DNA of 64,000 nucleotides from NCBI RefSeq assembly GCF_036568125.1, contig NZ_DATCTF010000015.1:124001-188000 (forward strand). Direction: 5' to 3'. Source of the stretch: Magnetovibrio sp. GTDB taxonomy: Bacteria > Pseudomonadota > Alphaproteobacteria > Rhodospirillales > Magnetovibrionaceae. The position numbers were made by a program, and so were the translations under genes. Under the pieces are notes generated by a model, which was given only the letters and a program-made list of their open reading frames with translations, was not told where the DNA came from and did not search any database. Every line of letters begins with the position of its first letter. Position 1 is the first letter of the stretch. Below are positions 8,395 through 17,035 of the stretch, one piece after another.

Positions 8395-9033
8395 TTAGTT
8401 TGCGACCAAGCGGACATCCGACAGGTAGACCGTTCCGGTCGTGCTGATGGTGCCGTGAATGGTCAAGCGCAACCAAACCTCAAACACATCGGCGTCGTCT
8501 CCAACTTTATGATCCCAGGTCAATTCTCGCCAATCTTCGTTTAAGTCGGTGAGGGCGAAATACGGAACCAGTTTGCCGTCATTTGAATAATAGGCCGCCG
8601 CACCGAACTTGATCGGTGTGTCCGCTTTCACTTTCATGGAAACCTTCACCGTCTTGCCGCGTACGATCGCGGCATTGGGAAGAGAGAAGCCGATGCGCCA
8701 GTCGACGCCTTCCAATGGCGTTCCCGGAAGCTTGGTGATTTCCATGGTGCACGAAGGGGCATCCACTCCTTCGGGGCGCGTCCAACTCGAGGTATCGAGC
8801 ACAATGTTCGGGGCGGTTTTGTTGAGGTTGCTGATGAATGCAGTCCATTTTGCAACCCCTTCCTCGCCGACGGGCACTTCAGCGCCGTTGACCACCACCT
8901 TGGTCGGACACTTTTCCTGCAAATCCCAGGGCGTATTCATCTCGCTGGTCTGTTCAGCCTGAAGCATCAAGGCCAGCATCAGCAAAACAGCGACACTCAA
9001 CGCGACGCCGAAAAACAATTTGATCTTTTTCAT
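8395..9033 (-). CDS. Exported or membrane-anchored beta-sandwich protein, possibly carbohydrate-binding
   Basis: A 212-residue protein. Residues 1-26 are a basic start (MKKIK) followed by a hydrophobic stretch ending LMLQAEQ, consistent with a signal anchor or uncleaved signal peptide. The rest is rich in alternating strands (VKVSMKVKAD, WRELTWDHKV, VYLSDVRLV) and resembles jelly-roll carbohydrate-binding modules of the CBM4/9 type, which end in a similar Y-x-D-x-x-L strand. ATG at 9033 has GGAGC upstream; the frame is open further up but without coding character. Follows the SGNH gene at 9060 by 26 bases, in the same operon. Function unknown; periplasmic glycan binding is inferred. Confidence 0.65.
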   Translation of the reverse strand: MKKIKLFFGVALSVAVLLMLALMLQAEQTSEMNTPWDLQEKCPTKVVVNGAEVPVGEEGVAKWTAFISNLNKTAPNIVLDTSSWTRPEGVDAPSCTMEITKLPGTPLEGVDWRIGFSLPNAAIVRGKTVKVSMKVKADTPIKFGAAAYYSNDGKLVPYFALTDLNEDWRELTWDHKVGDDADVFEVWLRLTIHGTISTTGTVYLSDVRLVAN

Positions 9034-9059
9034 ATCGTTTCGTGCTCCATGAAATTCCG

Positions 9060-10310
9060 TTATGGCCGGCCGGCCGACGCTTGCGAAAGATAACCGTTTT
9101 TCATCAAAGCATCTGCAATGGCATTGGCGTATAAATCCATCCCCCACGGCGACGGATGAAAGTTCGTCGGCGATGCGTTCATTTTTTCCGCATCTTTAAG
9201 GGGCATCGGCATGTATTGGGTCAAAGGCAAAACATTTTGCCCGGTTACCCGTTCAAGGCTGGCCCACAGTTCTTCATCATGTTGGCCAGGAATCATTTCT
9301 TTGTTTTCAATCACCTCGGGATAAATCGGCAGGTGAATTATTGCCATTGGCACACCCGTGTCTTTGACAATTTGGACCTTTTTCATGAATTGCTGATCGG
9401 TTTGATAATCGTTGTAATCGATTTTGGGAATCCGAAAGACTTCCTTCTCACCCATATCGTATGCATCTCCGGTCAGGACACGTGCCAACAAGAACGAATA
9501 CTTTAGAGAATAAGGATCAGGGAAGGCGTAACCGGCTTCACGGGCCATACGCCTATATTGGAATTCAAGGTCGCGGATCAACGGATTCTCCGTTTGGGTT
9601 TTCAGGTTCTCTTGGCACCAATCCCAATTCGCTTTCGCGTTAAGGACGAACGTATCGTTAGCCCTGTCGATGCTTGGATTCGGATTAGGCTCACCCGTCG
9701 TCAAAACGCGAGACTCACCGTTGATTTCCGTAACCGTTCGCCAAATTCGAATTCGCGTCAGATCATCGGTGATGAACGTGAACACCACGAGGTCGGGTTT
9801 CCACTCGGAAATTTTGGCCGCAGCCAAATCAAACATTTGCAGAATGCCGTATCCATCTCGGCCAAAATTGACCACATGAACATCAAGGTTCAAGCGCTCC
9901 GACAAAATATCCTGCATGCGCATGGGAAACGTTTGGCCCGCGACATAAAAGGCCGGAAAGGAATCACCAAACACCAAGACTTTTAAATCGGCTTTCTCAT
10001 ACGAGCCGCGGATGGGACCAATGTTACCGCGTTCATTGATTGTCTGAATGAGATTACACTGAGACACTTTGCCGTCGCGGATACCGGTATAGGTGATTTC
10101 GCGGCCCGGTGGGTATACGAATCCAAAATCCTTGTCGTATTCCCAGTGGGACTTGTCGTATAAGCCAAAAGTCGGATGCTCTCGATTGCGCGCCGCAAAA
10201 AATTTTTCATGGTTATCAAAGTTCAAATAGAACCGATAACCGATTTCAACAGTCACGAAGCTAACCAATGTGGACAAGATCACCAGAGCAACGTTCACAA
10301 TGTTTTTCAT
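9060..10310 (-). CDS. Membrane-anchored SGNH hydrolase-like protein (paralogue A)
   Basis: A 416-residue protein with one N-terminal membrane segment (about residues 5-25) ending in E-x-GYRFYLN, so the catalytic domain should face the periplasm. Block I is GDSF with the candidate nucleophile Ser near residue 117, block II is VVNFGRDGYG, and the C-terminal block has N-F-H-P-S-P-W-G with the His. The Asn of block III is not obvious: the region reads FITDDLTR. SGNH proteins of glycan loci (AlgJ/AlgX, PatB relatives) add or remove O-acyl groups. ATG at 10310 is preferred to the TTG at 10322. Tandem paralogue of the gene at 10341. Confidence 0.8.
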   Translation of the reverse strand: MKNIVNVALVILSTLVSFVTVEIGYRFYLNFDNHEKFFAARNREHPTFGLYDKSHWEYDKDFGFVYPPGREITYTGIRDGKVSQCNLIQTINERGNIGPIRGSYEKADLKVLVFGDSFPAFYVAGQTFPMRMQDILSERLNLDVHVVNFGRDGYGILQMFDLAAAKISEWKPDLVVFTFITDDLTRIRIWRTVTEINGESRVLTTGEPNPNPSIDRANDTFVLNAKANWDWCQENLKTQTENPLIRDLEFQYRRMAREAGYAFPDPYSLKYSFLLARVLTGDAYDMGEKEVFRIPKIDYNDYQTDQQFMKKVQIVKDTGVPMAIIHLPIYPEVIENKEMIPGQHDEELWASLERVTGQNVLPLTQYMPMPLKDAEKMNASPTNFHPSPWGMDLYANAIADALMKNGYLSQASAGRP

Positions 10311-10340
10311 CAATTGTTCCAACCTACGTGGCTATTAGCC

Positions 10341-11591
10341 CTACTTGATAAGGTTATTGTCGATAACCATTTTGGTGATCGCATCTGCATATATTTTCAT
10401 GCCGAAGGGACCGGGGTGTAAATTATCCGGTGAGGCATCCATACGGCTGGGTTTTTCCAGGGGCATCGGGATGTAATCGGTCACGCCAAGAATTTTTTTA
10501 CCCGTGACACTTTCCAGACTATTCCACAAAGCGGCTCTTTTGGGGAACAAGTCAGCTTCCTTTCCCATAGCCACCTCGGGAGAGACGGGCAAATGCACAA
10601 TCACATATGGTATGCCCATTTTTTCCAGTGCATCGAGCTTTTGAACGAATTGTTCGTCTTGCGCGTAATCTTCAAAAGGAACCCGAGGGATCGTAAATTG
10701 CTCGCGATCACTGCTATAGAAAGGATCACCGTGGACCAGGCGATTATAGAGGAAGGAGTGTTCCAAAGACCATGGATCAGGGAACCAGTATCCCGCCTCG
10801 CGCGCCATGCGGCGATAGCGATAAAACAAATCTTGCAACAACGCATCCTTAAGGTGCGCATCCTCTTTTCCCAGCACTGATTGGCACCACTCCGGCGTTG
10901 CGCGTTCTTCGATGACAAACGTATCCTGGGACCGATCAATGCTTGGGTTTGGCTCGGGATCGATCGTCGTTAAGACTCGCTTTTCCCCATTCACCGATGT
11001 CACCGTCCGCCAGATCCGAACGCGATCCAGGTCATCCGTCGTAAACGTGATGATCGCCAGATCGGGCTTCCACTCTGGCAACTTGGCCACGGCCGTGTCG
11101 AAAACTTGCAGAACCCCGGTGCCGTCTCTGCCAAAATTCACAACGTGTACCGACTTATTCAAACGTTCAGACAAGGTTTCCTGCAGCTTTGCAGGAAATG
11201 TCATGCCATCAACGATGAAAGCCGGAAACGAGTCGCCAAAGACAGCGATTTTGACATCGGCGGACGCATAGTCTCCGCGAATGGGGCCGATGTTGCCCCG
11301 CTCATTGATCGTGTTGAAACTTGTGCAGCCACGCACCACACCGGCACTGATGAAGGTCTGATGAATTTCGCGGTTAGGCGGATATACATACCCCAACTCT
11401 TTGTCGAATTCCCAATGCGAAAAATTGTAGAGACCAAACGTCGGCAAGCCCCGGTTCAACGCGTAATTAAATTTTTCAGGATTGCTCAGATAAAGATAAT
11501 AACGATAGCCAGATTCCGCAGCCACGAAGCTAATGATGACCGAAACGACCATAAGAATAGTGTTAAACAAGATGTCTTTGATATTCATCAT
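10341..11591 (-). CDS. Membrane-anchored SGNH hydrolase-like protein (paralogue B)
   Basis: A 416-residue paralogue of the next gene downstream, with the same order: N-terminal membrane segment, E-S-GYRYYL, a conserved FGLYNFSHWEFDKELGY block, GDSF (Ser near residue 118), NFGRDGTG, then ITFTTDDLDR. Unlike paralogue A it keeps a full DxxH at the C-terminus (PDNLHPGPFG). The two copies are 30 bases apart and arose by tandem duplication. Starts at 11591 or 11588 (ATGATG). Expected to act on an acyl group of the exported glycan in the periplasm, though the missing block-III Asn leaves activity open. Confidence 0.8.
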   Translation of the reverse strand: MMNIKDILFNTILMVVSVIISFVAAESGYRYYLYLSNPEKFNYALNRGLPTFGLYNFSHWEFDKELGYVYPPNREIHQTFISAGVVRGCTSFNTINERGNIGPIRGDYASADVKIAVFGDSFPAFIVDGMTFPAKLQETLSERLNKSVHVVNFGRDGTGVLQVFDTAVAKLPEWKPDLAIITFTTDDLDRVRIWRTVTSVNGEKRVLTTIDPEPNPSIDRSQDTFVIEERATPEWCQSVLGKEDAHLKDALLQDLFYRYRRMAREAGYWFPDPWSLEHSFLYNRLVHGDPFYSSDREQFTIPRVPFEDYAQDEQFVQKLDALEKMGIPYVIVHLPVSPEVAMGKEADLFPKRAALWNSLESVTGKKILGVTDYIPMPLEKPSRMDASPDNLHPGPFGMKIYADAITKMVIDNNLIK

Positions 11592-11610
11592 CACAGAACC
11601 ACTCAATAGG

Positions 11611-12867
11611 TTAAATGTAATCGTTGAGATGCGAAATCATGGCACGCACGTCTTCTGGAGATATATGGCGATTGGTTGGAAGCGCTTGGTAGATCAGCTC
11701 ATCGTAAACCAAATAACGCCGCGGATCGCCATTTGCCGTTTTTTCATCAACGTAGCGATCCGTGTGCGGATTCAACCAGTCGGACGGGGGTTTACCCTCC
11801 GACATGCGGCGCCCAAGTTTCTCTTCACTGAGCCACACTTTTAGCCGCCGCAGAAAGTTGTCCAGCCTTGATGGGGGATAGGCTCGACGCGGGTGTTTAG
11901 GGCGTTCCGTTTGTCCGGAATAAACCCAGCGATCCCACACGCCCTTGACGATCTCGGCTGGTTCGTCATGAGCAATTGATCCGTCGATCATGAAATCGAG
12001 GATCGTCTGATCCAGCATAGGGGCGAGGTAACGCAGATGCATAAGGTCGACGATGCGCTTGCGCTTTTCTTCGTCATAGGTACTGGCAAGGTGGGTGTCG
12101 CGCGCCAGCGCGTCGAGTATCGGTTTGCGGTACGTCAAATATTCCCGGAACATACGTTCCGGCCCCTTCGGCAACATCTCGTGCGGATGCCAACCATCGG
12201 TGGCGAGTGACTGATCGGTGTTGCGCGCCAGGAAGAAACTATCGAGCCGCGCGACCCCACCTTCGATCAGCGACATACTTGAACCGACCAACTCCATGAA
12301 CAAGAGAATGCCCATTTGCGCGGCGGTCGCCTGCGCTCGTTGCGCCACTTCGGTTCGATATACCGGGTAGAAAATGACGTCGTAATAACGAAGCTGCTGC
12401 GCCAAGCGTTTCAACGCGTTGTCACCGGCGATCGAGCTTCCCGTTTGAATCGCGTACGTCAGTTTAAAGACATCTTCCTCGATGAAATTCACGTAATATC
12501 CGTGCGCGCCGACGTAGAAAGGATTTTCTTCAAGAAAATCGACGCAATCTTGAATTCGATCGGTGAAGAGAATGTCGTCGTCCGCGCAAAACGAACAATA
12601 CGGCGTGGTGACGAGCTTGAGACCTTCCGCGAACTTCACAAACGGCTCCATGTCGGGATCGAAGCGGGCGTAACGTACGTTCAGATTGGTTCCGCTGAGA
12701 ACCTCTGCATTTGCTTCCAGCGCGGCTTCATCGCGACTGGAATCAAGCACGATAATTTGGAACCCCACATTGCGACGCGACAAATACGTGACGAGGCGCT
12801 CGAAGTTTTTCGGTCTGTTATACGTTGGAATCAGCAACGTATAGACATCATTGATATGAGACGGCAC
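11611..12867 (-). CDS. Family 2-type glycosyltransferase (TIGR00180-like)
   Basis: A 418-residue protein with an N-terminal GT-A domain: YTLLIPTYNRP, a strand IIVLDSS instead of the usual DDGS, and CADDD as the metal site about 95 residues in. The remaining 200 residues match the long helical C-terminal region of TIGR00180-type transferases found in exopolysaccharide loci. The GTG at 12867 is chosen over an upstream TTG because a GGAGG sits five bases before it. It follows the Wzt-like gene and leads the SGNH pair in one operon. Confidence 0.85.
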   Translation of the reverse strand: MPSHINDVYTLLIPTYNRPKNFERLVTYLSRRNVGFQIIVLDSSRDEAALEANAEVLSGTNLNVRYARFDPDMEPFVKFAEGLKLVTTPYCSFCADDDILFTDRIQDCVDFLEENPFYVGAHGYYVNFIEEDVFKLTYAIQTGSSIAGDNALKRLAQQLRYYDVIFYPVYRTEVAQRAQATAAQMGILLFMELVGSSMSLIEGGVARLDSFFLARNTDQSLATDGWHPHEMLPKGPERMFREYLTYRKPILDALARDTHLASTYDEEKRKRIVDLMHLRYLAPMLDQTILDFMIDGSIAHDEPAEIVKGVWDRWVYSGQTERPKHPRRAYPPSRLDNFLRRLKVWLSEEKLGRRMSEGKPPSDWLNPHTDRYVDEKTANGDPRRYLVYDELIYQALPTNRHISPEDVRAMISHLNDYI

Positions 12868-12922
12868 CCGACCCTCCAAATTCAATCATCAAAACACCTC
12901 ATGAAACCGCAGTCGCGTCGTT

Positions 12923-15907
12923 TCATGCCCCCCAAAAAGCCAACTGAGAAACGCCCCAGTATTTTCCTTCGACGCCTTCCAAAGCGCGAATACGCCAATA
13001 CCTCGCCGAACGTGACGGTTTGACGTCGTAACTGTGGTCCAACCGCCCTTGCGCAAGATCGATACATTCAACCATTTGCACATCCTCAAGAAAACCATCA
13101 TTGCTGTATTCAAGGGCAACTCTCATCACCCCCGCGATATCGGCGCAATTTTCCACTTGGCGAAGGATGAAGCCCCGCACCTCCACGGCATTGCCTTCGC
13201 CGAAATCATAGCCAATCCATGCACTATCCCAACCGTCGGACGCCGTATCGGGCGATTTCCAATACACGAAAGGATTGGCTTCCAAAAACAGGTTGGGGCC
13301 ATGATTTTCGGCATGGTGGTAACTGATCGGAGCCAGACCAACAAAGGCCTTCATGAAGGCCATAGCGTCGGGCACATCGTCACGCCCCGCGACGTCGCTA
13401 AACTCGATATCCACAACGCCCCAACTCCCCATTTCCAAGGGACTGGCATCGACCACCCTCCAAAATCTGGCGGAATGAGTTTGATCGACGTTGAATGTTT
13501 GCCATCCCGATTGGCGCAGCGTCCGAACCGTTGCGATCTCTTTCAAATCCTCGGTAAACGCGGCATCTGAGGCGGTCTCTAATCTTAAGGTCAGCTCGCC
13601 ACGCGTGCGCACCCCCGCCAGCCATTGACGCACACCAAAGCGGCGCACTTCCATGAGGCTGGTTTCGCCCGCGTCGACGCCCAACCACTCGTGAGAGTTT
13701 TCAACATCATCATCGACTGGCGTCAGCAACGGCAGAGGACCATCACCAAAAGATCTATGCCCTTTAGGTAACGCCCCTGCCAACAGCACGTTGCCATCCC
13801 AAAACGCCAGATCGACCACGCCCCATGGCCCGCCTTCCGTGCCTTCGAGGGCGAGCAGGCGCCAATAACGCGCGGACCTTGTTTCTGCCACGTGAAATTC
13901 GTTATTGAGGCGGTTGTGGAACAGATGGAACACACCAACGGTTTTCACATCACCGTGAAAGCTGTCATCGCTGCACTGAAGGGCCACAACCGGAACCGTA
14001 TTGGATTGGAAGCCCCCCACCCATTGACGGACCGCAAAGCGGTTCACCTCGACTGCGTGGCCCACGCCGAAATCATACCCAATCCAGGCTACCTCTGCCA
14101 CGCCTTGGCCAGAGTCCGGCGATAGCCATCGCGATGAAGTGTCGCCATCAAACGCCATGCTTGGTGGATACCCCTCGACATGATGATAACTGATCGACGC
14201 GCTGCCTTCAAAGGCGTGGGACCGGTTGATCGCGCCGCGTGGCAAAACCGGCTCAGGATGATCGCTGAATTCCAGCGCTGTAATACCCCACTTGCCGCCA
14301 CCGGTTTCCATATCGTCTCGAATCCGCCAATAGCGCGCAGGCTGAGAAGCCGCGATGTCATAGGCTTGAAAGTCCATGGTCCGGTCCAATGTGACGGTAT
14401 CGACCAAATTGATGTTTCGCACGAAACCATCGTTGCTGGATTCGACCTTCACACGTCCAACGGTGTTCGGCCTTTGCCCATAATCCCATTGCTGTATACC
14501 GAAGCGACGCACATGGATCTCGTTGCCATGACCGAAGTCGTATCCGATCCACGAGTCACCAACCTTGTTGGTGTTCACATTGGCGGACACCCAGAACGTA
14601 TCGTTCTTGCCGTCAAACGCCCGCGCGGAACGATTGGGTGCGGAATAACCGCTGCAAATCGGGCGCCATTTCGGATGGCTGTCTTCGACCTCGAGGTGTT
14701 CAATGTTCTGGTTGAAGGCAAGTTCGGCAACCCCCCAGCGCCCGCCGTCCGTTCCAGAAGCGGCAAGCAGACGCCAATAGCGTGCCTTGTGAGAAGAGGT
14801 AAATTCGTAACTGTTTCGTCCAATGACGGCCGCGACCGGAATTTCGGTCACCGTTTGAATGTCGTCTTGAAAGCCATCGTTGCTGCACTGAACCTGCACA
14901 GCGGTCACCAAATTGTTCTCTTCCCCGCCGCACCATTGACGTAACGTGAATTGGCGTACGGCAACCTCTTGATCTTCGCCGAAGTCGTAACCGATAGCAG
15001 CCTTGCCCTTCACGGCTTGCCCCGTTTCCTTAGACATCCACTTCGTTCGGATTCCGCCACTAAACGCATTTTCGCAGCCGAACCCATCCGCTTGCCCAGA
15101 TGCCAACGGTGAACCACCCTTAGGCGGGGCGGGCTGCGTAGGGTTGTCGAGAAGGCCTTGGTGATAGATGTTGAGCACTTCCTCAACTGCGCCGGATACG
15201 ATGATCTCGCCACTATCAAGAAGCACCGCACGGGTACAGATCGTGCGGATAATGTCATCCGAATGTGATGCCAGGACGACGATGCTCGAATTATCCATAA
15301 ACTCAATGGCACGCATCTTGGCTTTTTCGATAAAGTGCGCATCGCCTGCGCCGATCACTTCATCCAAAAGCAGAATATCTTGGCGTACACTGGTCGCAAT
15401 GCCAAAGCTTAAGCGCACCTTCATACCGCTTGAGTATGTGCGCAGGGGCATCGACAGATATTCGCCCAGCTCGCAAAACTCCACAATCTGCTCGCGCGCC
15501 TCTTCGATTTCAGCCCCGCGTAGCCCCATCAAACGACAGCCGTAATCGATAGCCTCGAATCCCGTGACGTCGTCACTCAATCCGATGCCGCCGCCCAAGA
15601 CCACCGACACGGTGCCCGATGTCTTCACGGAGCCTTTGGTCGCGGAATAAATGCCCGCCATCAACCGCAGCATGGTCGACTTACCCGCACCATTGCGCCC
15701 GATCAACCCGATACGGTCGCCGGCTTCGATTTTGAGCGAAATATCGTGCAGCGCCCTCACGATCACCTTGGAACCTGCGTCCTGGCGCAGCTTGCCGCCG
15801 CTACTGTAACGCACCAACTGAGAACGCAGTGATTTTGCATCCGCCGTCAAGACGGGATATTCGACATCAACTCCGTCGAGTTCGAGCTTGATGACACCCT
15901 TGCTCAT
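12923..15907 (-). CDS. wzt: Wzt-like ABC transporter ATPase with five tandem F5/8C-type domains
   Basis: A 994-residue protein; ordinary Wzt proteins are about 400-450. Residues 1-250 are a polysaccharide-export ATPase: Walker A GRNGAGKST (70-78), signature YSSGMKVRL (158-166), Walker B DILLLDE (177-183) and the switch His in ASHSDD (213-218). From about residue 270 to the end are five repeats of roughly 130 residues, each with WIGYDFG-type, VRRF-x-x-RQW, SNDGF, ARYWR and WGV-x-x-LxF motifs (the last at about 391, 540, 695, 829 and 984). This is the discoidin/F5-F8 type C pattern, a beta-sandwich that often binds carbohydrate. In Wzt the C-terminal domain recognises the finished, capped glycan before export, so the repeats may be an enlarged recognition module. 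Lies 73 bases after wzm. Confidence 0.9.
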   Translation of the reverse strand: MSKGVIKLELDGVDVEYPVLTADAKSLRSQLVRYSSGGKLRQDAGSKVIVRALHDISLKIEAGDRIGLIGRNGAGKSTMLRLMAGIYSATKGSVKTSGTVSVVLGGGIGLSDDVTGFEAIDYGCRLMGLRGAEIEEAREQIVEFCELGEYLSMPLRTYSSGMKVRLSFGIATSVRQDILLLDEVIGAGDAHFIEKAKMRAIEFMDNSSIVVLASHSDDIIRTICTRAVLLDSGEIIVSGAVEEVLNIYHQGLLDNPTQPAPPKGGSPLASGQADGFGCENAFSGGIRTKWMSKETGQAVKGKAAIGYDFGEDQEVAVRQFTLRQWCGGEENNLVTAVQVQCSNDGFQDDIQTVTEIPVAAVIGRNSYEFTSSHKARYWRLLAASGTDGGRWGVAELAFNQNIEHLEVEDSHPKWRPICSGYSAPNRSARAFDGKNDTFWVSANVNTNKVGDSWIGYDFGHGNEIHVRRFGIQQWDYGQRPNTVGRVKVESSNDGFVRNINLVDTVTLDRTMDFQAYDIAASQPARYWRIRDDMETGGGKWGITALEFSDHPEPVLPRGAINRSHAFEGSASISYHHVEGYPPSMAFDGDTSSRWLSPDSGQGVAEVAWIGYDFGVGHAVEVNRFAVRQWVGGFQSNTVPVVALQCSDDSFHGDVKTVGVFHLFHNRLNNEFHVAETRSARYWRLLALEGTEGGPWGVVDLAFWDGNVLLAGALPKGHRSFGDGPLPLLTPVDDDVENSHEWLGVDAGETSLMEVRRFGVRQWLAGVRTRGELTLRLETASDAAFTEDLKEIATVRTLRQSGWQTFNVDQTHSARFWRVVDASPLEMGSWGVVDIEFSDVAGRDDVPDAMAFMKAFVGLAPISYHHAENHGPNLFLEANPFVYWKSPDTASDGWDSAWIGYDFGEGNAVEVRGFILRQVENCADIAGVMRVALEYSNDGFLEDVQMVECIDLAQGRLDHSYDVKPSRSARYWRIRALEGVEGKYWGVSQLAFWGA

Positions 15908-15980
15908 ATCACTTTCCCGAACTGACTAAGATCGAATGCCTTGGCGTTTACGACCGAACGCATGTGCAAAATGTTCCGCT

Positions 15981-16787
15981 TCATAACCAATACGCCAATC
16001 GCCGCAAATATTTTGAACCGACGAAAAAGGTCACCAGCATGCCGACGACAGTGATCGCTGCCACGACTACCCATGACGTCAAAGGCGGTGCATGCCCCAA
16101 CATGGGAGAGCGGACGATTTCGATCATATGATAGAACGGATTGACATCCGCAATGATACCGCGCGTGCCCAACATTTCCTTGCGCCAAAAAATGGGCGTG
16201 ACAAAGAAGGTCAAAGTCATCAGGACAGTGACCAATTGCTGAAGATCACGATAACGCGTCGAGATAATGCCAAAAAGAATGGAAAACCAGATCGCATTGA
16301 GCTGCAACACAACAAACGCCGGGATGACCATCAAGGTCCATGGGGTCAAGGCCACATGGAAATATATAAAAACGAGAACAACCGCGATCAGGTTGTGGCA
16401 AAACGTGATGAAATTTCGCGACACCAGCCGTAACGCATAAATGGTCAGAGGCAGACGCCGCTCTAAAATCATCCCGGCATTGGCGAAGAATGTGGTGCAG
16501 CCTTCCATTACAATCGCGGAAAGGAAAGCCCAGATAGATAGACCGCCCAGCAGGTACGCAAAAAACACTTCGTCATCAATTCCCAGAAGCTGGGAATACA
16601 CAATGCTGAGTGCAATGCCTGATAAAAGGAAACTCAGCGTCAGCCAAAAAGGCCCGAGAAATGTACGTCGGTATTGAAGTCGAATATCCAGCCATGCGAA
16701 ACGCCACCAGATTCCAGGCGATCGAATAGCCTCTACGAGGTCATTATAAAAATATTTAATGTCGCTCATAAAAACTTTCACAGCCAT
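15981..16787 (-). CDS. wzm: ABC-2 type polysaccharide exporter permease (Wzm-like)
   Basis: A 268-residue integral membrane protein with about six membrane segments and the ABC-2 export-permease features: an amphipathic N-terminus with WLDIRLQYRRTFLGPFW, the interior ISTRYRDL motif, and FFVTPIFWRKEML before the last helices. Together with the Wzt-like ATPase it would move an undecaprenyl-linked polysaccharide across the inner membrane. Two starts are possible, ATG 16787 and ATG 16769; neither has a strong ribosome-binding site. First gene of the operon driven by the promoter at 16858-16885. Confidence 0.9.
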   Translation of the reverse strand: MAVKVFMSDIKYFYNDLVEAIRSPGIWWRFAWLDIRLQYRRTFLGPFWLTLSFLLSGIALSIVYSQLLGIDDEVFFAYLLGGLSIWAFLSAIVMEGCTTFFANAGMILERRLPLTIYALRLVSRNFITFCHNLIAVVLVFIYFHVALTPWTLMVIPAFVVLQLNAIWFSILFGIISTRYRDLQQLVTVLMTLTFFVTPIFWRKEMLGTRGIIADVNPFYHMIEIVRSPMLGHAPPLTSWVVVAAITVVGMLVTFFVGSKYLRRLAYWL

Positions 16788-16857
16788 AACCTAAGGAATT
16801 GCAGCACTTCGTCATCGCCAGTTTAAGTTTCAAGGGGGCTCGGGCGTCGTCACCTCG

Positions 16858-16885
16858 ATTATACTAGACCGCCCATTTCATCCAA
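16858..16885 (-). promoter_or_regulatory. Sigma70-type promoter ahead of wzm-wzt
   Basis: On the minus strand TTGGAT (16885-16880) is followed after 16 bases by a perfect TATAAT (16863-16858). The wzm start lies about 70 bases downstream. This is the best promoter seen in the glycan locus and suggests that export genes can be transcribed separately from the sugar-synthesis operon upstream. Confidence 0.65.
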
Positions 16886-16902
16886 TCTGGTGAATAAGCC
16901 TT

Positions 16903-17019
16903 CACATATGCAGAAAAGCCATATGTGTTATACAGCTTTATCCAGTTTGAAGGCTATGCGTGAAACGCATAGCCCGTACAATAGAGAATCCTCACAAGAA
17001 AACTCCGATTGTACGGGCT
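16903..17019 (-). repeat. Cluster of three inverted repeats between the sugar operon and wzm
   Basis: Three perfect stems lie between the stop of the gene at 17036 and the wzm promoter. AGCCCGTACAAT (16971-16982) pairs with ATTGTACGGGCT (17008-17019) across 25 bases. GGCTATGCGT (16952-16961) pairs with ACGCATAGCC (16965-16974) across a GAA triloop. CACATATG (16903-16910) pairs with CATATGTG (16920-16927). The first two share bases 16971-16974, so they compete. None is followed by a clear T run on the minus strand, so they are not textbook terminators; attenuation, transcript stabilisation or protein binding are possible. Confidence 0.6.
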
Positions 17020-17035
17020 GCGTTTCGGCCGGGAC

